Assembly (NCBI GenBank): GCA_017408405.1
Contig: JAFQUP010000097.1
Span: 1 to 38,289 of the forward strand
From: Thermoguttaceae bacterium
Lineage (GTDB): Bacteria > Planctomycetota > Planctomycetia > Pirellulales > Thermoguttaceae
Direction of reading: 5' to 3'
DNA: 38,289 nt
The notes under the pieces are model-generated. The model worked only from the letters and a program-made list of their open reading frames with translations, was not told the DNA's origin and made no database searches. Position numbers and translations under genes: made by a program. Below, one piece after another: positions 1-8,244 of this stretch. Every line of letters begins with the position of its first letter. Position 1 is the first letter of the stretch.

Positions 1-350
1 AGTATCTTGAAAAACTGAAGGCCGTGGAACCGATCCGGAATCCGGATTTTGACCGCGTCCTGCTCGACAATTCCTCATGCAGTTACTGCCAGTCGCACCA
101 GTATGAGCTGATGGAGTACTGGTATCTTCCGAGCATCCGGACGATGCTGGATTGGGGCGAAGACCGCCTCGCGCGTGAAGACCGTTCCAAGATCACGCCG
201 CCGACTCAGTTCCCGAAAGTCCTGAAAGAAACACGCGAAAAGGTCCTCGGCACGAAACTCATCGAAATGCGTCCCGTACTTCCCCGCACGCCGGAAAACT
301 ACCGAAAGGCGATGCTGAAAGCGGCCGAAGCGGCCAAGTCGCTGCTTTAA
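1..350 (+). CDS. Unknown protein, C-terminal part (cut by window edge)
   Basis: The reading frame is already open at base 3 and ends with TAA at 348-350, so about 115 C-terminal residues are visible. A GTG at 24 could be read as a start, but the frame upstream is open and no ribosome binding site precedes it, so I treat the gene as truncated by the window. The visible part is hydrophilic. It has a CSYC cysteine pair followed by an aromatic stretch (residues YELMEYWYLP), then a lysine/arginine-rich helical tail ending in Ala/Lys repeats. I do not recognise the family. Codons here end in C or G more often than in the next genes, as also in the gene at the other window edge. Confidence 0.7.
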   Translation, partial: YLEKLKAVEPIRNPDFDRVLLDNSSCSYCQSHQYELMEYWYLPSIRTMLDWGEDRLAREDRSKITPPTQFPKVLKETREKVLGTKLIEMRPVLPRTPENYRKAMLKAAEAAKSLL

Positions 351-404
351 CTCAATAACCATATTCACCAAATCTTCACGAGAAAATCTCTTCGCGGAGC
401 AAAC

Positions 405-432
405 TTCGCGAAATTTCAGCGAGAAGTAAAAT
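405..432 (+). promoter_or_regulatory. Weak candidate promoter for the Tat oxidoreductase
   Basis: A TAAAAT -10 box at 427-432 is preceded, with a 16-nt spacer, by TTCGCG (405-410), which matches only three of six -35 consensus bases. The -10 box has the form seen at several better promoters in this window. The surrounding 351-488 gap also holds repeated TTCGCG words. Confidence 0.3.
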
Positions 433-488
433 CAAAAATTACCCCCTGCGGGTCCTACCCCTTTCCTCAAACAAAAGGAGAAATATTC

Positions 489-1787
489 ATGTCTTTCAAC
501 AAATACTTTCCCCGGCGCCGTGAATTTCTTAAAGTTCTCGCCTTGAGCGGAACGGCCGCCGCCGCCCCAATGGTCCTTTCCAGCAAAGTCCTTGGTCTTG
601 ATGGCGCAACTGCCCCAAGTGAAAAAATTGTTTTTGGTACGATTGGCGTTCGAAGCCGCGGCTGGCATGACCTTCAGGTCTTCCTGCGACATGAAAATAT
701 TCAGTATGTCGCCAACTGCGATGTCCGCAGAGACCAGCGGGAACGGAATATGGAGCTGGCGAAACAGCTCTACGGAGACAATTCGTTTAAGACATACTGC
801 GACATGAATGAACTTCTCATTCGTGACGACATTGACGCGGTACTCATCGCGACAGGAGACCGCTGGCACACGATGGCCTCCATCACGGCCGCGAAACACG
901 GAAAAGACGTTTACTGTGAAAAACCACTCTCACTAACGATTGAGGAGAGCCGTGCCCTGGCCAACGCGGTAAATCGTTACGGCATCATTTATCAGGCAGG
1001 AACCCAGCGTCGAAACATCGGCAATTTCATGCTTGCGGCAAAAATCGTTCAGAGCGGCAAACTCGGTAAAATTACGGAAGTCCACGCCAATACGCTCTGG
1101 CCCGCGACGACTCACGACTGGCTTCCCGCTCAGCCCGAACCGGCAGCGTCGGATGTCGACTGGGATAAATGGCTTGGTCCATGTCCATGGCGTCCATTCA
1201 ACCAGAAATATATCGATGGTTCATGGCGCAGTCATTTCGATTTCCATGGCGGCGGAATTCTTGAATGGGGTTCCCACACGGTGGACCTCTGCCAGTGGGC
1301 AGCCATGAAAGACGATACTGCTCCCGTCCGTTACGAACCTCAATTTAACGATGACGGATCAAAAGGCGGTGAAGTTTACGCCTGGTACGCGGATGGAGTG
1401 AAACTGGTCATGCGTTCTTCCGGATGGCTTGGCTTGGGAACCTGCTCCGCCCGTTACGTTGGAGAAGAAGGCTGGATCGAAACTGGCGACAGCGGAAGAA
1501 TGGCCGTTTCCTCGGACGCGCTGCGCAGCGAACTGAAATACTTCGGAATGCCCGGTACTTCACCGGAGACGCATATCGCGGAATTTATTGACTGCGTAAA
1601 GACCCGCCGCAATCCAGCCGCCAACGCGAACGTGGCCGCTCAATCGCATATCGCTTCTCACTGCGCGTACATCGCGTGGCAGTTGGGACGTCCGGTGGAA
1701 TTTGACCCGGTAAAAGAGGAATTCATCAATGATGAAGAGGCAAATCGCATGAGAAGCCGCGCGTATCGTGAAGGATACACGCTTTAA
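489..1787 (+). CDS. Tat-exported Gfo/Idh/MocA family oxidoreductase
   Basis: This 432-residue protein is a predicted NAD(P)-dependent sugar or polyol oxidoreductase. It starts with a twin-arginine signal (RRREFLK at residues 9-15, then an Ala-rich hydrophobic stretch), so it should be folded and loaded with cofactor before export. The Rossmann part has GTIGVRSRG at 50-58 as the dinucleotide loop and the family EKP motif at 144-146. The C-terminal half carries GGGILEWGSHTVD, matching the WGxHxxD region of the catalytic domain. An AAAGGAG Shine-Dalgarno lies at 474-480, 8 nt before the ATG. The HEAT-repeat gene follows after 99 nt without a visible terminator, so the two may be co-transcribed. 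The substrate cannot be read from sequence. Exported members of this family in planctomycetes are often placed with glycan-degradation genes, which fits the neighbourhood. Confidence 0.92.
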   Translation: MSFNKYFPRRREFLKVLALSGTAAAAPMVLSSKVLGLDGATAPSEKIVFGTIGVRSRGWHDLQVFLRHENIQYVANCDVRRDQRERNMELAKQLYGDNSFKTYCDMNELLIRDDIDAVLIATGDRWHTMASITAAKHGKDVYCEKPLSLTIEESRALANAVNRYGIIYQAGTQRRNIGNFMLAAKIVQSGKLGKITEVHANTLWPATTHDWLPAQPEPAASDVDWDKWLGPCPWRPFNQKYIDGSWRSHFDFHGGGILEWGSHTVDLCQWAAMKDDTAPVRYEPQFNDDGSKGGEVYAWYADGVKLVMRSSGWLGLGTCSARYVGEEGWIETGDSGRMAVSSDALRSELKYFGMPGTSPETHIAEFIDCVKTRRNPAANANVAAQSHIASHCAYIAWQLGRPVEFDPVKEEFINDEEANRMRSRAYREGYTL

Positions 1788-1886
1788 ATTCTCTTTCAAT
1801 TTTAAGATTTGCCGACTTAAACATTGCCTATTTTACCACTATTTTCCATCAAACAATTTGAATAATCAAAAAAGGAAACCCAAACC

Positions 1887-4148
1887 ATGAAAAAATACGC
1901 GATTTTTTCTCTGCTTTTCCTTCTGTTTTCAACTGTAACGGTCCTGGCAGAGATCAATAGTGAGAAAAAGCAGGAGATTCTCGATACGAAAGAATGCGCT
2001 CCTCTGATCGCCGCGATTCAGGCACCAGGCGACACTCCGGACGACATTTTCATGAAAATGCTTGCCTGCAAACGGCTGGCGGTCATCGGAACGGCAGAAG
2101 CAGTTCCCTCACTGGAAAAAATGCTCGCGAATCCGAAACTCAACCATGCCGCTCGTTTTGCTCTTGAGCAGATGCCGTGCGCGGAATCGGATCAGGCTCT
2201 TCTCCGCGGAGTAAAAAACCTTTCAGGCCAACCTGCTGTTGGCTGCATTCAATCTGTCGGCGTCAAAAAATCCACTGGCGCCATGGCCGTGCTGAAAGAA
2301 AAATACGCTTCCTGTGATTGCCCAAAAGTCCGCAAAGCGATTTACGCCGCGATGGGAATGATTGCGTCTGACGAAGCGATTGATTGGCTCATGGCTCGCA
2401 TGAAGGCCGCTCCAGATACCGACATTCACGTTTGGATGGGACTCGGCGACGCGCTGCTTGACGCCGCTGAAAACTGCGAAAAAGAAGGAAATTACGCGAA
2501 AGCAATCATTATCTACGACGCGTGCGTGAATCCAGTTTTCCCAGTCTTTCTCCAGAAAGCATCCGCGTATCACTCCATACTGGCCCGTAAAGACAAAGCC
2601 GCGGAACTGCTCGTAAGTAAAATGTTCTCTCCTAAAGAATGCTGCTTTACCGGCGGTTTGAAAACCATTCGCGAATTTGAATGTGCCAATGGTGAAATGG
2701 TCACGAAAGCCATTCTTAATATTCTGGAAAAACTCCCGGCGGATCGCCAGTCCTTTGTGCTCATGGCAATTGCGGAACGCGAAGACGAAACCAGTCAGAA
2801 GTTAATCTACCCGGTTCTCCTTGCCAAACTCGCGAATCCGAAGACGCAGTTGGCAGCTCTGCGCGGTCTGAAAAAAGTCGGCGGTCTTGATCCACTGAAA
2901 ACTGGCGAAGCGGTCTGCAAAAACATTACGGCGGAAACGGACCTGAATGCCGTCATCGCGGTCGCGGAAGCACTCCCGGCAGGCATCGCTGACGAAAAAA
3001 TGGTTGAACTTGCCCAAAAAGCGGATTTTTCCAAAGTTCCAGCCGCGCTTGGCGCCGCTTACCTCAAAGCAATTGAACTTCGCCGCATCACAGCTGCCGG
3101 CCCGGTTCTGGTGAAAATCGCAAATACGGAAGGAATTGATTCGTCCGTTCGTGACGCCGCGCTTTACGCTTTAGCGGACATCGTGACTCTTGACAGTCTG
3201 GATCTTTTGGTTGATGCCTTGGCAAATGAGAAAAACGACCAGAAAGCCAGCTGGATCCTGCGTTCTGCCTGCACGCGTCTGCCGCGTGAGGAATGCGCGG
3301 TTCAGGTAACCAAACTCTTTGAAAAGGCCCAAACTCCAGTTGATCAGGAAAAGATGCTCACTCTTCTGAAACAGATTGGCGGTCTCACGGCATTAGCCTG
3401 CGTTGAAAAGGCCTGCTGGAATGAAGCGACCGCGGATCTTGCGACGAAAGTCCTTGGTACCTGGAATACTCCGGATGACATGAAAGCGGTTGCCGCTGCC
3501 AGCTTAAAACTGGCTCAAAAAGCTCCTGAACACTACGCTATTCGCGGTATTCGCAGCTATGTCCGCATCGCACGGCAATTCGACCTGCCCGCGGCTCAAA
3601 AATTTGCCATGTGCAGAACGGCATTTGAAACGGCCAAACGCGACTCTGAAAAAATACTCATTTTCGAGGTTTTCAAGCGAATTATTGAAGTATCCAGTGC
3701 TCGAGAAGCCATGAGTTACGCGGAAATCCCGGCATTCAGGGAAGCTGCCTGTGACGCCTGCGTCGCGATTGCTCTCAAATTCCAGGGAATTTCGGAAGAA
3801 TTCGTTACGCTGCTTGAGCGGGTTATTGAGATTTCTCAGGTCGAAAATACGAAGTCTGAAGCTAAACGCGCGCTTTCCAGATTGGACGCCATGGTAAAAA
3901 GTGTTCCGGTCATCATTCTCTCCGCGCGATATGGAGTTGAAGGAAAATGGAAGGACGTCTCGGACATCGTTAAGAAGAAGTTCAACGGAAAATCGTCCTT
4001 TGGATTAATTGCTGGAAACAGCGCGTTTGGCGATTCGGCCCCCGGACAGGTTAAAACGACCGAAATTATCGTAAAATTCAATGCGACCGGCGAACAGCGC
4101 AAACTCGTTTTCGAGGAAAATGAAGCCGTCATTCTTCCTGAAAAATAA
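1887..4148 (+). CDS. Secreted HEAT-repeat protein
   Basis: The 753-residue product has a Sec signal peptide (MKKYAIFSLLFLLFSTVTVLA, cleavage likely after residue 21). A long all-helical body follows, made of degenerate HEAT-type repeats, for example AVPSLEKMLANPKLNHAARFALEQMP, GAMAVLKEKYASC and AREAMSYAEIPAFREAACDACVAIA. These form a superhelical protein-binding scaffold. The last 85 or so residues are different: a beta-rich module containing YGVEGKWKDVSDIVKKKF and FGDSAPGQVKTTEIIVKF. This resembles a small domain (DUF3395-like) that I recall in planctomycete proteins; the link is from memory and tentative. The ATG is preceded by an AAGGAAA-type ribosome site. It probably acts in the periplasm as a structural or assembly protein. 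No catalytic motif is seen. Confidence 0.85.
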   Translation: MKKYAIFSLLFLLFSTVTVLAEINSEKKQEILDTKECAPLIAAIQAPGDTPDDIFMKMLACKRLAVIGTAEAVPSLEKMLANPKLNHAARFALEQMPCAESDQALLRGVKNLSGQPAVGCIQSVGVKKSTGAMAVLKEKYASCDCPKVRKAIYAAMGMIASDEAIDWLMARMKAAPDTDIHVWMGLGDALLDAAENCEKEGNYAKAIIIYDACVNPVFPVFLQKASAYHSILARKDKAAELLVSKMFSPKECCFTGGLKTIREFECANGEMVTKAILNILEKLPADRQSFVLMAIAEREDETSQKLIYPVLLAKLANPKTQLAALRGLKKVGGLDPLKTGEAVCKNITAETDLNAVIAVAEALPAGIADEKMVELAQKADFSKVPAALGAAYLKAIELRRITAAGPVLVKIANTEGIDSSVRDAALYALADIVTLDSLDLLVDALANEKNDQKASWILRSACTRLPREECAVQVTKLFEKAQTPVDQEKMLTLLKQIGGLTALACVEKACWNEATADLATKVLGTWNTPDDMKAVAAASLKLAQKAPEHYAIRGIRSYVRIARQFDLPAAQKFAMCRTAFETAKRDSEKILIFEVFKRIIEVSSAREAMSYAEIPAFREAACDACVAIALKFQGISEEFVTLLERVIEISQVENTKSEAKRALSRLDAMVKSVPVIILSARYGVEGKWKDVSDIVKKKFNGKSSFGLIAGNSAFGDSAPGQVKTTEIIVKFNATGEQRKLVFEENEAVILPEK

Positions 4149-4210
4149 GAGGAAGCGATTTTCTTCGACCAGTCCTCTCTTAATCATTTCGTAAAATCGA
4201 TTTGACAAAA

Positions 4211-4246
4211 AATGCCCGACTTCCATGAAGGAGAGTCGGGTATTTC
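4211..4246 (+). terminator. Hairpin between convergent genes
   Basis: CCCGACT at 4215-4221 pairs with AGTCGGG at 4234-4240 around a 12-nt loop that can extend partly (TCC/GGA). A short T-rich stretch follows, and an A-run precedes it at 4207-4212, so it could stop transcription from either side of this convergent junction. The T-run is weak. Nothing else is seen in 4149-4325. Confidence 0.5.
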
Positions 4247-4325
4247 AAATTTAAAATTATTAAGGAATTTTCCCCAAACCGCTTTCAAATGAAAAGACGG
4301 ATTTGGTGAAGTTCTCATCACGAAA

Positions 4326-7067
4326 TCACTTCATTTCAAATTCTCTAAAATTTTCCTGAACATTCTCAAGTAACTGCGGCAATGGAATTCGCGGATCCGC
4401 GCTCAAAAGAAGGATAGCCCCCTTTCCATAGCGGGTCAAAGCCGCGTAAACCAACTTTTCCCCAAGCTCATCCGAACTTTTCGGCATTGTCGCCAAAATA
4501 TGCCATTTTTCGGGTTTCGCCAGATCCAGATAATAGGCAGGAGTAATTTGTCGTTCAAGATGAAGCGTCAGATCATTCGGTGTCTTCATCCATGGACCAT
4601 CCAGCCAGTAATTGCTTCGTCTCTGCGCGAGAGAGATATTTCGAACTCCATCCAATTTCACCCCCAAATCACCATCTTTGAAAAATTCGGCGAGAGGAAG
4701 GCGTGAATAGCTCAAAAAAACGGCCAGCTTGCCATTTTCAACCTCTTTCCGAACTTTTTCCCAACATTCCGGAGGAAGTTTTTCGTCAAACATCGGATTT
4801 TTTAACCAATAGGCATCCGATTCCAATGCCAAAAATTCTTCCGCGGTACGAGCGATTTTGACATCCCACCCCTTTTCCTTCATGGAACTGCTGAAAAATT
4901 TCAATCCTGACTCATCACGCTTCATGGATCCTGACCAGAAGACGAGTTTTTGCCCTGTTTTGGGAACATTTGAGAAAGAAAAACCTGCCCAGTACCCACT
5001 TGGAGGCCAAACCTTTCCTGATTCCAAAACACGAAACTGCCAAAGCGTTCCCGGAAGTACCGTCTCACCATTCAGAGAACTGAAAGGAATGAAAAACTCA
5101 CGAATTCCGCCGTCTTTAATTTTCCATTCCGAATCCATTACTTCACGAACGCCAAGTTCACTGATTTTCCATTGTTCCTGAGAACCGTCTTCATGAATAC
5201 GGAAGAACCAGTTTTCTCCGCCCAAGCCGGTCGAAAGGCCTAATTCAATTGGAGTCGAATAATTTTGAACCGTAATACCTTTTTCGTTCCAGAAGACGCG
5301 GCAGTTCATACCTGGCATTTGGAGTCCCGGTGCAGGCAGCATATTTTCCGGAGCTTCCACACGCGGTATCTCCTGCCTGTTTTCATCCAGAAGAAAACGT
5401 TCCCACTGTCGAAAAAGAACTTTTTCACGTTCAAAGGCAGCCCGATTTACCGTCAATTTCACTTTTTCAGCGGCAGATGCCCTGCTCTCCGCCTCATGAA
5501 GCCTTTTTTCCGCGTCATTAAACTTTTTTTCCGCCACATCTCTAATTTCACGCGTAATGAGTTCCTCGGCTAATCCTACGGGACTTCCCAATATCCCGCG
5601 ATGAATCGGCATCGCGAGCCATTGGCGATCCATCGCTGTCAGGTACTCAAAAAGAGGCTCCGCCGCCGGACCAAAAGCATATTCGCAGTAATCCTCAAGA
5701 ATTTCTTTCCAATTCACTTCCGGTTCCGTCATCATTCGCGCCATAACATACTGCGAGATCCGATTCACCATCGTTCCTACGCGCTCCTCCGGCCCATTTT
5801 TGGGCGAAAGACTTACCTCCGGCAGAATAATGACCGAACCAAACTCCTTATTCACCTTCACGGAATCCGCCAAAATGCTGAAAATTGGCAAAAAGAGATT
5901 CTCACGGGAGAAAATATCGTATTCGTATCCATAATTCCCGATTGGAGTACCCGTTTTCCGCCACTCGTGAAAACGTTCCATCTCCTTGATGTTCCGCGCG
6001 CAGTCAGGATCATTCAAAAGATGAATATTGCATCGCCCGTGAGTCGCGATCTCGATGAACTCAGAGTTCCGAATCGGACTGGCTGGAACATCAAGGTACC
6101 CCTGATAAGCGAGAGTCGCGAAGCTCAAATCCGGAAAACGTTCTTTCAGAATATCCGTCAAGTCAGAATAAAAATCAAAAAAACCTGTTGAAACGGATTT
6201 TTCGGAACACTTTTCGCACTGGCAATACTCCTGATTATCCGGAAGGAAAAGACTCAGTACGTCAATGTCCGGTTTCTTCTTCAACTCCTCAGTCAATTTA
6301 TCGGCAATAACATTTAACCCATCCCGACTGCTGACGCAGATCTGGCATTGAAGACGTTTTCCGTTTCGCGAAGCATAAAATTCCGGATTTGTCTCAAAAT
6401 ATTCCTTTGGAGGAAACACGTTGTGATTTGAGTAAATCTGGTAAAAACCAAGTTCACGATCCGGAAAGAAATAGTTTCCGTGCCGGTGACTGTTAAGGAG
6501 ATTTCTCGCCATCCAATGATGAAATTCTTTCACCCGATACCAGTCTCCGCACATATGAAAACCGCGATATTTGAAGCCAGGCGTAAATGAAAATGAAATT
6601 TCCGGCAGTTTCCATTCACTCATGACCGGCATGAACTCTCCGTCATCTCCCGGCCAAAGCCAGCGTACTCCCAGTTCCCTTCGGAGAAATTCGTAGACCG
6701 CGTAAAGCGCGCTGCGCGGACTTCCTCCTGTCAGAAAAAGATTCCCGCCCCGCGTTTCCATCCGAATCAGATCCGGCGTTTTTTCCAGTTCCGGCTCAAC
6801 TCCAATCTTCACGATAAATCCTTCATCGACAGATTCTGAGACATCTGGAAAATCCGCTCCGGAAATCTTCTTCATCGCGCGTTTGAACTCAATTCCCGCT
6901 TGCTGAATCGTTGGATCCATCGGTTGAAGAAGTTCCACCGACCAGACCGTACGCGCGTTCTGAAAGAAAAAATTTGAATCATCCTCAACCGCGAAAGAAA
7001 ATGAACTGCCCCAATCACCAGGTATTAAAAACAATAAAAAAGAAATTAAAGAGGTAACTTTCTTCAT
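4326..7067 (-). CDS. Secreted DUF4838 protein, glycosidase-like
   Basis: The 913-residue product has a signal peptide (MKKVTSLISFLLFLIPG..., cleavage near residue 26). Residues ~45-145 form an alpha-glucuronidase/GH20-type N-terminal domain (KRAMKKISGADFPD, then GGSPRSALYAVYEFLRRELGVRWLWPG). Residues ~165-440 form the DUF4838 barrel-like domain, with NPEFYASRNGKR and the Cys-rich LPDNQEYCQCEKCSEKS segment. The rest holds a coiled helical part and a C-terminal beta-rich region that reads like a carbohydrate-binding fold. The frame is open up to a TTG at 7253. I chose ATG at 7067 because GGAG lies 8 nt upstream (7076-7079) and the signal peptide begins there. DUF4838 proteins are widespread in polysaccharide-degrading PVC and Bacteroidota members, but their activity is not settled. 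It is probably a secreted or periplasmic glycan-acting enzyme. Confidence 0.9.
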   Translation of the reverse strand: MKKVTSLISFLLFLIPGDWGSSFSFAVEDDSNFFFQNARTVWSVELLQPMDPTIQQAGIEFKRAMKKISGADFPDVSESVDEGFIVKIGVEPELEKTPDLIRMETRGGNLFLTGGSPRSALYAVYEFLRRELGVRWLWPGDDGEFMPVMSEWKLPEISFSFTPGFKYRGFHMCGDWYRVKEFHHWMARNLLNSHRHGNYFFPDRELGFYQIYSNHNVFPPKEYFETNPEFYASRNGKRLQCQICVSSRDGLNVIADKLTEELKKKPDIDVLSLFLPDNQEYCQCEKCSEKSVSTGFFDFYSDLTDILKERFPDLSFATLAYQGYLDVPASPIRNSEFIEIATHGRCNIHLLNDPDCARNIKEMERFHEWRKTGTPIGNYGYEYDIFSRENLFLPIFSILADSVKVNKEFGSVIILPEVSLSPKNGPEERVGTMVNRISQYVMARMMTEPEVNWKEILEDYCEYAFGPAAEPLFEYLTAMDRQWLAMPIHRGILGSPVGLAEELITREIRDVAEKKFNDAEKRLHEAESRASAAEKVKLTVNRAAFEREKVLFRQWERFLLDENRQEIPRVEAPENMLPAPGLQMPGMNCRVFWNEKGITVQNYSTPIELGLSTGLGGENWFFRIHEDGSQEQWKISELGVREVMDSEWKIKDGGIREFFIPFSSLNGETVLPGTLWQFRVLESGKVWPPSGYWAGFSFSNVPKTGQKLVFWSGSMKRDESGLKFFSSSMKEKGWDVKIARTAEEFLALESDAYWLKNPMFDEKLPPECWEKVRKEVENGKLAVFLSYSRLPLAEFFKDGDLGVKLDGVRNISLAQRRSNYWLDGPWMKTPNDLTLHLERQITPAYYLDLAKPEKWHILATMPKSSDELGEKLVYAALTRYGKGAILLLSADPRIPLPQLLENVQENFREFEMK

Positions 7068-7289
7068 GCTTTGTTCTCCATTAAAGGCAAGAATCCGTTC
7101 CTGGAATCCCCTAACAGTCCGCGTTGAATTACGATTTAATGAGAATTTCCTGCCTGGCAGAGGCGGCGATAACTTCTTCCCCGTAAAGCAAAAGGCAAGA
7201 CAAATCGAAAGTTCATTCGTGACATCAGGTTTTCGGGTAATTCCAAAATTCAATTTCCGGAAAGCATTTTCTGGAAACTTACTTTATTA

Positions 7290-7318
7290 ATTTTACCCGG
7301 AAGCTCATCATTTGTCAA
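7290..7318 (-). promoter_or_regulatory. Strong sigma70-type promoter for the DUF4838 gene
   Basis: Read on the minus strand: TTGACA (7318-7313), a 17-nt spacer, TAAAAT (7295-7290). Both boxes are close to consensus. Transcription would start near 7283, giving a leader of about 215 nt before the ATG at 7067. I saw no recognisable riboswitch in that leader. Confidence 0.75.
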
Positions 7319-7383
7319 CCTGTCGAAAGTCCTTAAAATGGAAAAAACGTATTTCTTTTATTTCACTTCATTCCCCTTCCCAT

Positions 7384-7424
7384 AAAAAAATCGGCGTCTC
7401 CAATGCCCAGGCACAGAAGACGCC
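7384..7424 (-). terminator. Rho-independent terminator of the redox operon
   Basis: GGCGTCT (7393-7399) pairs with AGACGCC (7418-7424), with an inner TGCC/GGCA extension (7404-7407 / 7410-7413). On the minus strand the hairpin is followed directly by a run of seven T (7390-7384). It sits 55 nt after the stop of the cytochrome gene. Together with the promoter at 7290-7318 it accounts for most of the 7068-7478 gap. Confidence 0.85.
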
Positions 7425-7478
7425 AAAAAATGGTGTTTTTCCCTCACTGTTTCAAAAAGCGGAAAAAACAAAAATCTG

Positions 7479-8204
7479 TTAATGCTTACCGTATTTCATC
7501 GGTTTTCCACTCGAAGTCGCGTTAAGATAGGCTTCCATCGCGCGCATGCGCGGATCATCACCGCTCATCGGCTCCGCGCGGCACGGATTCTGAAGACACC
7601 AGTTCATCATGTCGCGCAGAAGAGCCGCGCGTCCGAGCTGAACCTGATACTTCGGATAGGTTTCCGGATGAGTATTGGCACCATCCGGGTGGCACATATC
7701 GCACGAAACTCCATTCGTGCTTCCGAGCAGTTCCGCGTCATGGAAAATTCGGGATCCCTCCATGACCAAACGAACCGTTTCTGATTCCCAAAGGCGCAAA
7801 TCCGCCTCAGTGTAGCGGCCGTACGCGTGGCCGTCATGCTGATCGCCTCGAAGAACCGAGCGATTATTGAAATGCGGCGGCACTTTGTGACTTTCGGCTT
7901 CTTTCGCGATCCAATCCACTGACAGCGAGTCTTTCCACTGGTCATTCGTACCGGGAAATTCCGTTTCCGTCTCTTCGGCGGCTTTGACTTTATTCTTCGT
8001 TTCCGCAGTTTTCGTCACGGAAGCCGCGACAGATTTCACGTCCTGTTTCACGGCAGCAGCCTTTTCCTGAACATTTTCCACCGTCCGAACAGCTGTTTGC
8101 TGAACATTACCTCGACGCGGCACCATATTTCGCCACTGAGCACTACCAGCGAGAACCGTTGAAAAAATCACGATCCCCGCAAGGATAAAACTGGAATATT
8201 TCAT
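7479..8204 (-). CDS. Monoheme c-type cytochrome, SoxA/TsdA-like
   Basis: The 241-residue protein has a signal peptide (cleavage near residue 22). Residues ~25-80 are a Val/Lys/Ala-rich low-complexity linker. A cytochrome domain follows, with a single heme motif CDMCH at 168-172. The C-terminal block GRAALLRDMMNWCLQNPCRAEPMSGDDPRMRAMEAYL resembles the end of SoxA/TsdA-type cytochromes. Two further Cys (203, 208) and Met residues there are candidate distal heme ligands; SoxA-type proteins use Cys. It is the last gene of a three-gene operon with the phosphoesterase (40 nt upstream) and the cytochrome c peroxidase. It is most simply the soluble or tethered electron partner of that peroxidase. A thiosulfate-linked role is possible but unsupported by neighbours. 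AAAGGA lies about 9 nt before the ATG. Confidence 0.85.
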   Translation of the reverse strand: MKYSSFILAGIVIFSTVLAGSAQWRNMVPRRGNVQQTAVRTVENVQEKAAAVKQDVKSVAASVTKTAETKNKVKAAEETETEFPGTNDQWKDSLSVDWIAKEAESHKVPPHFNNRSVLRGDQHDGHAYGRYTEADLRLWESETVRLVMEGSRIFHDAELLGSTNGVSCDMCHPDGANTHPETYPKYQVQLGRAALLRDMMNWCLQNPCRAEPMSGDDPRMRAMEAYLNATSSGKPMKYGKH

Positions 8205-8244
8205 GGTCTTTTTTCCTTTATTTTCAGGTTTAATCGAATCTCAA

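Noticed and set aside
7068..7253. N-terminal extension of the DUF4838 gene to a TTG at 7253
   Set aside because: The extension has no signal or domain character. GGAG and a signal peptide mark ATG 7067, and the extra part is the transcript leader.
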